Assembly (NCBI GenBank): GCA_026990385.1
Contig: JALXDL010000037.1
Span: forward strand, 9,264 to 73,263
Length of the DNA: 64,000 nucleotides
Direction: 5' to 3'
From: DRKI01 sp011051875
GTDB taxonomy: Bacteria > Desulfobacterota > Desulfobulbia > Desulfobulbales > Desulfobulbaceae
Both the position numbers and the translations under genes were made by a program. Position 1 is the first letter of the stretch, and each line of letters opens with the position of its first letter. The notes under the pieces are model-generated. The model saw nothing but the letters and a program-made list of their open reading frames with translations, was not told the DNA's origin and made no database searches. Below, piece after piece: positions 34,329-43,693 of this stretch.

Positions 34329-34442
34329 GGGGACAACCGGGTGAAATCCATCAATGCAGGCCCTGGCGGGGCCTGGTTGTTTTCGGCCGGCCCACTCTGT
34401 CGCCGGGCCGAAAAACGTTGGCCTGCAATACTTTTCAGGCGA

Positions 34443-34459
34443 GTGATCTCCGGGATCAC
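34443..34459. promoter_or_regulatory. Inverted repeat just downstream of the cyclase promoter
   Basis: GTGATC (34443-34448) and GATCAC (34454-34459) are perfect complements with a 5-base spacer. They lie 10 bases beyond the -10 box in the transcription direction. The position fits an operator for a repressor of the cyclase gene. Confidence 0.4.
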
Positions 34460-34468
34460 CCTATAACA

Positions 34469-34496
34469 ATCATACGTGCCAGGAAGGGATGGTCAA
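34469..34496 (-). promoter_or_regulatory. Promoter of the diguanylate cyclase gene
   Basis: Minus-strand TTGACC (34496-34491) and TATGAT (34474-34469) with a 16-base spacer make a near-consensus sigma-70 promoter about 140 bases before the start. The rest of the 34329-34645 gap shows no gene. Confidence 0.6.
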
Positions 34497-34645
34497 GGAA
34501 AAAGGGCAGGGATACGGGGCACCCGGGGCTTCGCTTGCCCGCGGTCGGGGGGCGCCCGGGCAGGGCCGGACCGGAGGTGCCGATGTACGGTGTTTGCAGG
34601 GGATACGTGCCCCTGGACAGGAGAAGAGCCGGGCGAAGCAGGATG

Positions 34646-36031
34646 TTATTTCTTCCGGAAGGGCGCCAGGTTCTGGCCGGTGGCGGCCAGCAACCGCTGC
34701 CGGGCAAGGTGGTAGGAGACCAGGGCCTGGGCCAGGCGGCCGTAGGTGGTGGTCAGGTCGCGCTGGGCCTCGTTGAGCCGGACCAGGGAGGTCTCGCCGG
34801 CCTCGTACTCGTTCCTGGCCAGGTCCCGGTTCTCCTTGACCAGGGTCACGCTTTCCCGCTGCAGCACGACCTGCTCCCGGGCCGCGGCCAGGTACGCCAA
34901 GGCCTGGCGTACCTGGGAGGCGACCTGGTTGCGCAGGCTGTCCATGGTGTAGACGGCCTCCCGCCTCTTCTGCCGTGCCTCGAAGAGCCGTGCCCGGTCG
35001 GCGCCGCCGGAAAAGAGATTCCAGGCCATGTTCAGGGAGATCGTATCCCCGAAATCCTCGCCGCTCAGCACAAAGTCACCCTGCCGGGTGCCGTTATAGA
35101 CACCGGCGATCTGGATCCTGGGATAGAACGAGGCCCGCGCCTCGCCGGTGGCCGCCTCGGCCGCCTTGAGCTGCATCTCGACCCTGCGCACATCGGGGCG
35201 GTTCTGCAGGGCGATCCTGATCAGGGCGTCGGCATCCACCTCCGGATCCGTGGCATCAAAGTCCTTTTCCAGGGGTGACAGTTTCACGTTTGCGGGAAAG
35301 GCGGCATCCGGGATGCCGAGCAGGGAGGCCAGGCCGTAGCCGGCTGCCTCGAATTCCCTCCTGCCCAGCATCAGTGCCGTCCGGGCCGAGTTGAGCTGAA
35401 CCTTGATGTTGAGCACGTCGCCCCATGCCCCTGCGCCAACGTCGTACCGGTTCCGCGCATCTTCCAGCTGCCGGAGGTAGAACTTTTCATCGGCCTTGGC
35501 GATATCGACCTTGGTCTGGGCAAGCTGGGCATTGAAGAAGGCCTCGGCCACGGCGGAGACGAGCTGCCGCTGCGCGTCGCGGCGGGCTGCCACCAGACCC
35601 TTTTCCCCGAACTCGGCCTGCTGCTGGCTGAAGGAGCGGTAGAAGCCGTCGAACAGGACCCAGGTCGCCTGCAGACTGGCGGCGCTCTGGTCATAGATGC
35701 GGTCCGTGGACTGGCCGGAAATGGATGGAAAAAACTGGGCCACGGCATAGGCGCTGTCCGAGCGGCGTACCCTGCTGCCGGTGGCATTCAGGTCGATACT
35801 CGGCCACCAGGCGGCAACGGCCTGCCGCACCCGGGCCCTGGCCTGCTCGATCCTGGCCTGGGCCGCGGCCATGTCCGGATTGCTCTGCAGGGCGATGCGC
35901 TGGGCGGTCTCCAGGTCCAACACCCGGACCTGGGAGAGATCAGGCGGCGGGACCACGGTCCCCTCCCCTGCCCGGGCAACGGTGAGCATGCAGCAGCAGA
36001 CGAACAACAGGCCTGTGATGAAGAACTTCAT
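34646..36031 (-). CDS. TolC-family outer-membrane efflux protein
   Basis: This 461-residue protein has a signal peptide (MKFFITGLLFVCCCMLTVARAG) and two repeats of the outer-membrane efflux fold: long helices such as AQRIALQSNPDMAAAQARIEQARARVRQ and SLVRLNEAQRDLTTTYGRLAQALVSYHLARQRLL. It forms the outer duct of the tripartite pump with the RND and adaptor proteins encoded upstream. ATG 36031 is fixed by the signal peptide and a GGAG site 5 bases before it. Spacing to the RND gene is 120 bases. It is the last gene of the marR operon. Confidence 0.9.
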   Translation of the reverse strand: MKFFITGLLFVCCCMLTVARAGEGTVVPPPDLSQVRVLDLETAQRIALQSNPDMAAAQARIEQARARVRQAVAAWWPSIDLNATGSRVRRSDSAYAVAQFFPSISGQSTDRIYDQSAASLQATWVLFDGFYRSFSQQQAEFGEKGLVAARRDAQRQLVSAVAEAFFNAQLAQTKVDIAKADEKFYLRQLEDARNRYDVGAGAWGDVLNIKVQLNSARTALMLGRREFEAAGYGLASLLGIPDAAFPANVKLSPLEKDFDATDPEVDADALIRIALQNRPDVRRVEMQLKAAEAATGEARASFYPRIQIAGVYNGTRQGDFVLSGEDFGDTISLNMAWNLFSGGADRARLFEARQKRREAVYTMDSLRNQVASQVRQALAYLAAAREQVVLQRESVTLVKENRDLARNEYEAGETSLVRLNEAQRDLTTTYGRLAQALVSYHLARQRLLAATGQNLAPFRKK

Positions 36032-36151
36032 GGGACTCCTCCGCAATGGCCGCACCGACAAAGTTTCAGGCAGAAAAACGGTAAGTATACAGGTAAGCCG
36101 TCCAGGCCCCTGACCGATACTGTTACTACGTTCCGGTGATTTTCCCAAGCC

Positions 36152-39100
36152 CTAACCTTCCATCCTGTTCCAATGCCGGGTCGAGGCCGGTTCCACCTCC
36201 TCGCGGGTCGGCCAGGCGCCGGTGGCAAGCCGGGCCGCGGAGCGGCGCAGGTCATTGACGATCACCAGCAGGGCGGGGATGAGCAGCAGGGTGAGCACGG
36301 TGGCAAAGGCGACGCCCGCGGCCAGCGACAGGGCCATGGGAATCAGGAACCGGGCCTGCATGTCGGTCTCCATGATCAGCGGCGCCAGGCCGCCCACCGT
36401 GGAGATCGAGGTCAGGATAATGGCCCGGAACCTCCGCACGCCCCCCTCCCTGACCGCGGTGAAGAGGTCCATGCCTTTGGCCAGGTTTTCGTTGATCCGT
36501 TCGATGAGCACGATGGCATCGTTGACCACCACGCCGGTCAGGGCCACCATGCCGAACATGGACATCATGGACAGGCTGTAGCCCAGCAGCAGGTGGCCGA
36601 TGACCGCGCCGATGATGCCAAAGGGGATGGTGACCAGGATCACCAGGGGCTGGACATAGGAGCGAAAGACCGTGGCGATGATCACGAAGATGGCGACCAC
36701 GGCCAGGGGAAAGCTCATCTTCAGGCTGGCAAACGACTCCCGCATGTTCTTCTTCGAGCCCTGCAGGGCCACCAGCAGGCCCGGATGACGCGCCTCGAGC
36801 TCGGGAAAGAAACGGGAAGCCAGTGCGGCGAATATCTCGCCCGCACTGGCCTGCCCGGGATCGACCTCGGCGGTCACCGCGATGCGGCGAAGACCGTTGG
36901 TGCGGGTAATGGTGGAATACCCGGGACCGAAGGTGACGTCGGCCACCGAGAGCAGCGGCACCTCCTTGCCCTCCGCCGTCCGCAGCCGCATCTGCTCGAA
37001 GCTGGAGAGGCTGGCGCGTTCCTGCCGGGTGAAACGGACCTTGACCCGGATATTGTCGCGGCCGCGCTGTACCCGGAAGGCCTCGTCACCGAAAAAGGCC
37101 GCATTGACCTGGCGGGCCAGGTCTTCCACGGTCAACCCCAGGGTGCGGGCCTCGGGCTTGAGGCGCAGCCGCAGCTCGTTCCTGCCCGGGCTGTAGTCGG
37201 ACCGGACCTGGAAGACGCCGGCAAAGGTTTTGAGTTGCTTTTCAAGCTCATGGGAGGCGGCCAGCAGGTCAGCCATCTTCCTGCCCTGCAGCCACACCTC
37301 GATGTCCGCCCCGGCCGGTCCGGCCGAGAGGCCCCGGAAGGTGACCGACCTGGCGCCGGCAATGGCGCCCACCTCCTTTTCCCAGGCAAAGAGCAGGTCA
37401 TTGGAATGGACGCCGCGCTCTGCCGAATCGAGGAGGATGATCTGCACCGAGCCCAGGTTGGAACCGCTCCTGCCCATGGTACCCGACAGATCCTGCCCCA
37501 GGAGCACGAGCCGGTGCCGGATCATCGGCCGGCCGCTCCTGGTCGGGGTGCGGGCCGCCACCCGTTCGAAGGCGGCCTCGATCCGGGCCAGGGCCCTCCT
37601 GGTCACCGCGGGCGGGGTGCCCTCGGGAAACTCCACCGTGGAGGTGATCACGTAGCCGTCGATCTTGGGAAAGACCTGGAACTTGACCAGGCCGCCCCGG
37701 ACCAGGCCCAGGGAGAGCAGGAGAACGGCGATGGCCGTACAGAGCGCGACATAGCGCCAGCGCAGTACCCGGCCCAGGAAACGGGAATAGGGCCCGGCCA
37801 CGAACCGCTCCATGCCCTGCTGCGTTGCCCGCTGCAGGCCGGTGAGCAGGCGCAGGATGGGGTTGTGCACAACCCGCGACCGGTTGAGGTCCGGCAGGTG
37901 GCTGAGATGGGCCGGCAGCAGGAACAGGCATTCGAGCAGGGAGATGAGCAGGCAGGAGACAACCACCGTGGGCAGGATGGCGATGAACTTGCCCATGATG
38001 CCGCCGACAAAGGCCAGGGGAATAAAGGCGACCACGGTGGTGATCACCGAGGCGATCACCGGCATGCCAACCTCCAGCACACCATCGACGGCGGCACGCA
38101 GGGGCGGTTTGCCCCGGCGCCGGTGCACATAGATGGACTCGCCGACAACGATGGCGTCGTCCACCACTATGCCGAGCACCATGATGAAACCAAACAGCGA
38201 CACCATGTTGATGGTGGCGCCCATGAGCCAGAGCACGAACAGGCCGCCGGCAAAGGCGATGGGGATGCCCAGGCCGCCCCAGAAGGAGAGGCGCAGGTCA
38301 AGGAAGAGCCAGAGCAGGAAAAAGACCAGGATCATGCCCATGACGCCATTCCTGGTCAGCAGGTCGATGCGGGCCCGCAGGACCCGGGTGGAGTCGTAGA
38401 AATCGACCATGGTCAGGCCGGGAGGCAGAACCTTCTGCCGGGCCTGCACATAGCGGTCCACCTCGTTGGAGATCTTGAGAGCATCCTCGTCCGATGTCCT
38501 GAAGACCATGACAAAGACCGCGGGCACGCCGTCGATGGTGGCATACACCGGGTCCTCGGTAAAGCCGTCGCGGATGGTGGCCAGCCGGCCCAGCCGGACC
38601 AGTTCGCCTGCCGGTGAGGCAAGGACCACCACCTGCGCCAGTTCCCGGCCCGTGTACCTGCGGCCCACGGTCCGGATCCGGATCTCCTCGCCGCTGGTGC
38701 GGATGATACCGCCGTGCAGGTTGAGACTGGAGCGGCGGATGGCGCGGGCCACCTGGGCGAAACTGATCCCGTACTCGCGCAGCCGCTGCTCGGAGACCTC
38801 CACCGATATCTCGTAATCACGGCTGCCAAAGACCTCCACCTGGGAAATGGAGGGAAGCTGCCTGATCCCGTCGCGGGTGGACTCGGCCCAGGTCTTGAGC
38901 TGTTTCTCGCTCACCCGGCCCGACAGGGCCAGCATCTTCACCGCGTGCCGCATGAGCACCTCGGTGATCACCGGCTTCTCCGCGTCCGGCGGAAAGGTGG
39001 AGATGGCGTCAACCCGGGCCTTGACATCGTTGAGGACATCGCTGACCGCAAAGCCGTTCTTGACCTCGATGGTGGCGGTGGCCATGTTTTCCGACGACTT

Positions 39101-39349
39101 GGTGGTATACTCCTTGATCCCCTGCACGCTCTCCAGGGCATCCTCGATCTTCAGGGTAATCCCCTCTTCCACCTCCTCCGGGTCCGCACCGGGATAGGCG
39201 ACCGTGATCGAGATCATGTCAGTGGAGAACTGGGGAAAACTCTCACGCAGCATGCCGGACAGGGCCAGGCCGCCGCCCAGGAAGACAAGAAGCAGGACGA
39301 TGTTGGCAAACACCGTGTTGCCGGCAAAGGCGGTCAGGATTTTTTTCAT
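36152..39349 (-). CDS. RND-family efflux pump, inner-membrane subunit (AcrB-like)
   Basis: This 1,065-residue protein has the RND pattern: one N-terminal helix, a large periplasmic domain, six helices from about residue 335, a second periplasmic domain, and five final helices. Familiar motifs are SITVAYPGADPEEVEE, GVVVDDAIVVGESIY-like GIVVDDAIVVGESIYVHRRRG near 415, and ALTGVVVNDAIVLIERINE near 950. It exports small toxic molecules by proton exchange. Substrate cannot be deduced; the lack of a metal-pump signature points to the hydrophobe/amphiphile group. It overlaps the adaptor gene by four bases. Confidence 0.92.
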   Translation of the reverse strand: MKKILTAFAGNTVFANIVLLLVFLGGGLALSGMLRESFPQFSTDMISITVAYPGADPEEVEEGITLKIEDALESVQGIKEYTTKSSENMATATIEVKNGFAVSDVLNDVKARVDAISTFPPDAEKPVITEVLMRHAVKMLALSGRVSEKQLKTWAESTRDGIRQLPSISQVEVFGSRDYEISVEVSEQRLREYGISFAQVARAIRRSSLNLHGGIIRTSGEEIRIRTVGRRYTGRELAQVVVLASPAGELVRLGRLATIRDGFTEDPVYATIDGVPAVFVMVFRTSDEDALKISNEVDRYVQARQKVLPPGLTMVDFYDSTRVLRARIDLLTRNGVMGMILVFFLLWLFLDLRLSFWGGLGIPIAFAGGLFVLWLMGATINMVSLFGFIMVLGIVVDDAIVVGESIYVHRRRGKPPLRAAVDGVLEVGMPVIASVITTVVAFIPLAFVGGIMGKFIAILPTVVVSCLLISLLECLFLLPAHLSHLPDLNRSRVVHNPILRLLTGLQRATQQGMERFVAGPYSRFLGRVLRWRYVALCTAIAVLLLSLGLVRGGLVKFQVFPKIDGYVITSTVEFPEGTPPAVTRRALARIEAAFERVAARTPTRSGRPMIRHRLVLLGQDLSGTMGRSGSNLGSVQIILLDSAERGVHSNDLLFAWEKEVGAIAGARSVTFRGLSAGPAGADIEVWLQGRKMADLLAASHELEKQLKTFAGVFQVRSDYSPGRNELRLRLKPEARTLGLTVEDLARQVNAAFFGDEAFRVQRGRDNIRVKVRFTRQERASLSSFEQMRLRTAEGKEVPLLSVADVTFGPGYSTITRTNGLRRIAVTAEVDPGQASAGEIFAALASRFFPELEARHPGLLVALQGSKKNMRESFASLKMSFPLAVVAIFVIIATVFRSYVQPLVILVTIPFGIIGAVIGHLLLGYSLSMMSMFGMVALTGVVVNDAIVLIERINENLAKGMDLFTAVREGGVRRFRAIILTSISTVGGLAPLIMETDMQARFLIPMALSLAAGVAFATVLTLLLIPALLVIVNDLRRSAARLATGAWPTREEVEPASTRHWNRMEG

Positions 39350-40536
39350 TTTTGACCGTCCCGCTCCGATCCGACCACCCTGACCAGGGAGTTTTCCAGC
39401 GGATTCTCCAGCCGGGTGATGACCACGATATCACCGGCCGCAAGGCCGGAGGTGATGATGGCCTGTCCCTCTTCCACCCGCGCCACCTCCACCTCCCTGG
39501 TATGCAGGCGGTTGTTTTTAACCAGGTAGACCGTGTTCTCAAAGCTCACCGCCTCCCTGGGCAGGACAAAGACGTGCTCCAGGGTGCGGCCGGGAATCGC
39601 CACCTCGCAGAACATCCCGTCCACCAGGGGGAAGGCCGCATCCTGCTGCCGGCCAAGACGCACGGCAACAAACACGGTCCGTGTTTGGGGATCGAAGCGG
39701 ACAACCCGGTCCAGGCGGCCGGTCCCATGAATCTTCCTGTCCTCGGTCCAGGAGATTCGGCAGGCCACCGGCTCCACCACCTCGAACCATCCTTGCGGCC
39801 GGCTGCCGCCCCGGTACCGGAGAAGCTCCAGCGCGTCCCGGCTGTCCAGGGAAACCACCACCTCGAGGTCGGCATCATCGGTAATGGTGAGGAGCTTGCG
39901 GCCCGGGGTGACGTACTCGTCCTTCTCCACCTCGATTCCGGTCACCCGGCAGGTGAATGGAGCCCGGATCACGCACCGCCCGAGCTTGATCCGGGCAAGC
40001 TCCATGGTCTTTTCCAGTTGCCGGATACGGTCCGCCACCGCGTTGAGCGCGGACTCGGCCTTTTCCACCGCCGACAGGGTGCCGACCTTCTTTTGGCGGT
40101 AAAGGGTCCGGACACGCCTGAGCTCATCGTCGGCCAGCTTCCGGTCCCTGCGCAGGATGGCCAGACGGTCGCGGGCAGAGTTGTACTCGATCTGGTAGTC
40201 GCGCTCGTCGATTCGCAGCAGGACCTCGCCCCTGTTGACCACGTCGCCTTCCTCCATCGGGGTGCGGATCGCGGTGATCCTTCCCGTGACCTCGGCCGAC
40301 AGCGGCACCACGGTGCGGGAGCGGACCTGGCCGTAGCCACGCACCGTGACCGCCACCGAGCGTGACTGCACCCGCATGACCCGTACCGCCAGGGGATGTT
40401 CCCGGACCTCGGTATGACGGGGCGGCCTTTTCATCTTCTTGAGCACGACAAAGCCCCCCACGCCAGCCGCCAGAATCATCATGCAGAGCAGCAACCGGAG
40501 TGCGACCGCCGGCCTGGCGCGTTTGTCCCCGTTCAC
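39346..40536 (-). CDS. RND efflux periplasmic adaptor (membrane-fusion protein)
   Basis: This 396-residue protein is anchored by an N-terminal helix (LRLLLCMMILAAGVGGFVVL). It shows the adaptor order: a barrel-sandwich half (VVPLSAEVTGRITAIRTPMEEGDVVNRGEVLLRID), an alpha-helical hairpin, then INAPFT-like VIRAPFTCRVTGIEVEKDEYV. The start is set to the GTG at 40536 because a strong AGAGGAGG lies 5 bases before it; the TTG at 40554 has no such site. It links the RND pump to the TolC-like duct. Confidence 0.9.
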   Translation of the reverse strand: MNGDKRARPAVALRLLLCMMILAAGVGGFVVLKKMKRPPRHTEVREHPLAVRVMRVQSRSVAVTVRGYGQVRSRTVVPLSAEVTGRITAIRTPMEEGDVVNRGEVLLRIDERDYQIEYNSARDRLAILRRDRKLADDELRRVRTLYRQKKVGTLSAVEKAESALNAVADRIRQLEKTMELARIKLGRCVIRAPFTCRVTGIEVEKDEYVTPGRKLLTITDDADLEVVVSLDSRDALELLRYRGGSRPQGWFEVVEPVACRISWTEDRKIHGTGRLDRVVRFDPQTRTVFVAVRLGRQQDAAFPLVDGMFCEVAIPGRTLEHVFVLPREAVSFENTVYLVKNNRLHTREVEVARVEEGQAIITSGLAAGDIVVITRLENPLENSLVRVVGSERDGQK

Positions 40537-40584
40537 GACAGCCTCCTCTTGCAATAGTTCACCGCCACATACAACAGCTTGGAC

Positions 40585-41091
40585 TTATTGAGGTCTTTGC
40601 CTTGTCCTTCCCCGGTTCCCATCCCCTTCCTCGCACCGCTGCAGCACCTGTTCCACCTGGCGCAGGACCTCGGCCCACCGGGCCGCGGTCTCCATGCCAA
40701 CCTCTTCCACCAGCTCGACAAAAGAGGCCAGGAGCCGCTGCTCCATACGATCCAGCCGCTCGCTCTCGCCGGGAGAGACACGGATCATGACCTTGCGCCG
40801 GTCGACGGTGGATCGTTCCCGGATGAGCAGGCCCCGCTCCACGAGTTTTTCCACCATGACCGAGGCAGAGGGCGGCGAGACCCCCAGCAGCGCCGCCAGG
40901 CCGCCCAGGGAGACCTCGCCCTGGCTGCGGACCGACATCAGCAAATCCAGCTGCGCCACGGAGAGATCCGGAATCGCGCAATCGTTGCAGTCCATCTTCA
41001 ACCTCGCCATCCGGGTAAAGACATGCCGACGCAGTTTTTTACCCACCCCGAAGATGTAGCGGGCATACTCCATGGCCTCCTGGTCCACCAT
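40585..41091 (-). CDS. MarR-family transcriptional regulator
   Basis: This 168-residue protein has a central winged helix, VAQLDLLMSVRSQGEVSLGGLAALLGVSPPSASVMVEKLVERGLLIRERSTVDRRK, with the DRR wing typical of MarR. A CNDC pair near residues 35-38 could sense oxidants or metals. It is the first gene of the efflux operon and is preceded by a palindrome overlapping its promoter, so it probably represses its own operon until a ligand is bound. Confidence 0.9.
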   Translation of the reverse strand: MVDQEAMEYARYIFGVGKKLRRHVFTRMARLKMDCNDCAIPDLSVAQLDLLMSVRSQGEVSLGGLAALLGVSPPSASVMVEKLVERGLLIRERSTVDRRKVMIRVSPGESERLDRMEQRLLASFVELVEEVGMETAARWAEVLRQVEQVLQRCEEGDGNRGRTRQRPQ

Positions 41092-41143
41092 GCGCTCCTC
41101 ACTTGTCAGAGGTACAAGAATTGTTCATCCTGTGATCGGCTCC

Positions 41144-41160
41144 AGATAGTTAGACTATCT
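41144..41160. promoter_or_regulatory. Operator palindrome for the MarR regulator
   Basis: AGATAGT (41144-41150) and ACTATCT (41154-41160) form a perfect inverted repeat around TAG. It abuts the -10 box of the marR promoter. Its size and placement are those of MarR-type operators, suggesting autorepression. Confidence 0.7.
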
Positions 41161-41188
41161 AATAATTAAAACCCCGAAGAAATGTCAA
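41160..41188 (-). promoter_or_regulatory. Promoter of the marR-RND efflux operon
   Basis: Minus-strand TTGACA (41188-41183, perfect) and TTATTA (41165-41160) are separated by 17 bases, about 70 bases before marR. The -10 box touches the operator palindrome at 41144-41160. Confidence 0.7.
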
Positions 41189-41346
41189 GGACAAACCATG
41201 CAACCGGCAGGAAAGGGAAGAAACACAAAAACCAAAATTTCAGGAAAGATTCCTGAAAAAGGAGCCGATAAGAAAAACAGGACCCCCCATGGACGGGGGA
41301 AGAAGATACGATGAGAACGGAATCGTTGACCAGGGAGGGAAAAACG

Positions 41347-41505
41347 ATGACATTGCAAGAGGCTATCCGCATCCTCATGCTCAGCCCCTGCTACTGGCGG
41401 CTGCAGCCACGGGCAAGAATGATCCTGGTGCGGGAATACTGCGCCAGTTATGAGGCCATTTCCAGGAAATTCCCGGCCCGGCCAAGAAAAGAACGGCTTT
41501 CCTGA
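41347..41505 (+). CDS. Small conserved-looking protein (52 residues)
   Basis: The product, starting MTLQEAIRILMLSPCYWRL, is a short basic protein of two likely helices with no signal peptide. ATG at 41347 is chosen because GGGAGGG lies 7 bases upstream; an in-frame ATG at 41311 has no such site. The sequence recalls small uncharacterised proteins of sulfate-reducing bacteria, but I cannot name a family. It is transcribed away from the marR operon. Confidence 0.55.
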   Translation: MTLQEAIRILMLSPCYWRLQPRARMILVREYCASYEAISRKFPARPRKERLS

Positions 41506-41672
41506 AAGATACCGGGTTCCGCCCCTGTCCGGCGGCAACCGGCTTCTCCGGCAGGCAGGTGCGACATCCGCCACCGGCCCCATCCCGGCGGTGCATCACC
41601 GGCACCATACCCGCAGACACCTTTGCCTGCGAAGATCACTCGAAGACCCTTGCCGCTGGTACGGCCGTAGGC

Positions 41673-41996
41673 TCAACGCCGCCCGGTCTTGCGCTTCCTG
41701 CTCCAGAGGGGGTCCTGGCCGAAGCGCTCCATCCACCAATCCTCGGCGTCGTAGATATCGCCCTCCTCCGGGACCAGGGGGAACCGGTACTCGCGGCAGT
41801 AGCGCATCAGAAGGTCATAGGCCTCGGTCAACTGGTACATGCGCTCGGAATCGCTGTCATCGCCGACAGCCGTGTCGGGGTGATACTTCTTGCTCAGCCG
41901 GTGATAGGCCCGTTTCATCTCGCCCAGGGTCGCGTGATCGCCCAGGCCAAGCAGCCGGCGCGCCCTGTCGAGGGCATCCCATTCCTTCCGGTTCAC
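41673..41996 (-). CDS. Short J-domain protein
   Basis: This 107-residue protein carries a J domain across residues 10-70, with the essential HPD in YHRLSKKYHPDTA. J domains stimulate Hsp70 ATPase activity. No zinc finger or C-terminal peptide-binding domain follows, so it is a class III-type co-chaperone with an unknown client. Its start overlaps the end of plsY by four bases, suggesting co-translation. Confidence 0.85.
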   Translation of the reverse strand: MNRKEWDALDRARRLLGLGDHATLGEMKRAYHRLSKKYHPDTAVGDDSDSERMYQLTEAYDLLMRYCREYRFPLVPEEGDIYDAEDWWMERFGQDPLWSRKRKTGRR

Positions 41997-42610
41997 TCTT
42001 TTTCCCCGTTCTTCTTTTTCCAGCTTTTTTCGGTCCCGTTCAGCAGGCGCCGGATGTTTTCATGGTGCTTGATCCAGATCATGATGACCACGAAACCGGC
42101 CAGCCACAGCGTCCAGGCAGGTGTGCCCAGCAGGTAGAGCCAGAGCGGAAAGCTCAGGGCCGCAAGCAGCGAGCCCAGGGAGACAAAGCCGGAGAGGACA
42201 ACGGCGGTCACGAAGACCAGCAGGCTGTAGAGCACGGCCAGGGGTTCCAGGTAGAGAAAGACGCCCAGGCCGGTGGCCACCCCCTTGCCGCCCCGGAACC
42301 CCAGGTAGACCGGGAACATGTGCCCGAGTACCGTGGCGGCGCCGCACAGGGCCACCACCAGGTTGTGATGCGGATCCGCAACGAGGAACCGCCCGGCCAG
42401 CCAGATGGGCACAAACCCCTTGAGGACATCGAGCAGCAGGGTAAGGATGCCCAGTTTCCGGCCCAGCAGCCTGGCCACGTTGGTGGCACCGATATTGCCG
42501 CTGCCCTGTTTCCGGATATCGACGCCGGTGCCCCGGGAAAGGAGCAGGCCAAAGGGGATGGCGCCCAGCAGGTAGGAGAACAGGATGCTTATCAGGGAGG
42601 TGGTATTCAT
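41993..42610 (-). CDS. plsY: Glycerol-3-phosphate acyltransferase PlsY
   Basis: This 205-residue inner-membrane enzyme makes lysophosphatidic acid from acyl-phosphate and glycerol-3-phosphate. The three PlsY motifs are visible: GSGNIGATNVAR near residue 36, GFRGGKGVATGLGV near 103, and KHHENIRRLLNGTE near 182. There are about five hydrophobic segments. ATG 42610 overlaps the stop of the upstream cysteine-cluster gene (ATGA). Confidence 0.95.
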   Translation of the reverse strand: MNTTSLISILFSYLLGAIPFGLLLSRGTGVDIRKQGSGNIGATNVARLLGRKLGILTLLLDVLKGFVPIWLAGRFLVADPHHNLVVALCGAATVLGHMFPVYLGFRGGKGVATGLGVFLYLEPLAVLYSLLVFVTAVVLSGFVSLGSLLAALSFPLWLYLLGTPAWTLWLAGFVVIMIWIKHHENIRRLLNGTEKSWKKKNGEKE

Positions 42611-43470
42611 GACTTGTTCTGTCTGAAAATAACGTCCAGTTCGCAGGCCGCGCCATAGGCGGCGATCTCGTCCCGCAGCACCCCGACATAAGGACAATCG
42701 ACCACGGCCAGCAGGGCACTGCGCAGCCGCTGCGCGCCGCCCTCTCCGCCATCGTCCTCCAGCGGCTCGAGCACATAGGGAAAGATCTGCGGCCGCCGGC
42801 AGACCAGGGGCCGGTCCGCGTAGACCCGGCAGCGGCCCGAGGACTCCAGGTTCGGACAGCGTTCCTGCCGGGGCAGGATCAGGCTCCAGCCGTTTTGCCA
42901 GTGAAACAGGCCGCTGCGGCCGAGCGCGTAAAAGGGGCGGCCCTCCACCTGCACCGGTTCCTCGTCCATGGCCCGGTGCCGGGCCAGCTCTGCCGATTCA
43001 TGGCGCTGTACGGCAAAAAGCGCTGTTTCCTGCTCCCGGAGCGGGATCTCGAAAAACTCCTGCGCCATGTCCCTGTCCGGCCCGGTGCAGCAGAGGGTGC
43101 AGCCGCAGGGAGCGCAGAGCAGGCTGTTGATCTCCTCCAGCTCCGCGGCCAGGACCTGCTGCAGGACCAGGGAGGAGACGGCGGTCATCGCGTCCACCGC
43201 GGCCCCCTCGGCATCCACGACCCGGCAGGGCTGCGGGGCGCCGTTCTTCAGCCCCTCCAGGGGACGCAGCAGCTCCAGGTAACGCCCGAGCTGCCGCCGG
43301 GGATGCGCATAGACGGCATGGCCGGTCTCGATGGGCTCGGGCAGCTCGTCCACCACCTCGGCCACGGTGGCAAAGGGGCCGGTGAGAAAGAGAAACTGGA
43401 CCATGGAGACCAGCGGCAGCACCGGCGTTGCCAGCAGGTCCCGCCCCTGTTGCAGATCGGTTTTTTTCAC
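42607..43470 (-). CDS. YkgJ-like cysteine-cluster protein
   Basis: This 287-residue soluble protein has clustered cysteines CAPCGCTLCC near residue 118-127 and further ones in CPNLESSGRCRVYADRPLVCRR. These match the Fe/Zn cluster-binding (YkgJ, UPF0153) motif. The function of the family is unknown; metal binding is likely. It is the first gene of a three-gene unit with plsY and the J-domain gene. Confidence 0.8.
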   Translation of the reverse strand: MKKTDLQQGRDLLATPVLPLVSMVQFLFLTGPFATVAEVVDELPEPIETGHAVYAHPRRQLGRYLELLRPLEGLKNGAPQPCRVVDAEGAAVDAMTAVSSLVLQQVLAAELEEINSLLCAPCGCTLCCTGPDRDMAQEFFEIPLREQETALFAVQRHESAELARHRAMDEEPVQVEGRPFYALGRSGLFHWQNGWSLILPRQERCPNLESSGRCRVYADRPLVCRRPQIFPYVLEPLEDDGGEGGAQRLRSALLAVVDCPYVGVLRDEIAAYGAACELDVIFRQNKS

Positions 43471-43693
43471 GTGCTCCTCCGGTATTGTTTCAGCAGCAGC
43501 GAATCCTACACAAATACGCCAAGGAAAACAATGGCGTCAGGGCCGCTTTTTTTGGGTGGCGCACCGTTGTTGTTTACAGTATGAAAGGCAATGATTATCT
43601 CTACAGAAAGGAACCCCGACAACCGGCCGGCGGCCGGGACGCTCCACAGAGCCGGCCACCGGCCCTGTTTTTTCCGACACACGCGATATACCC

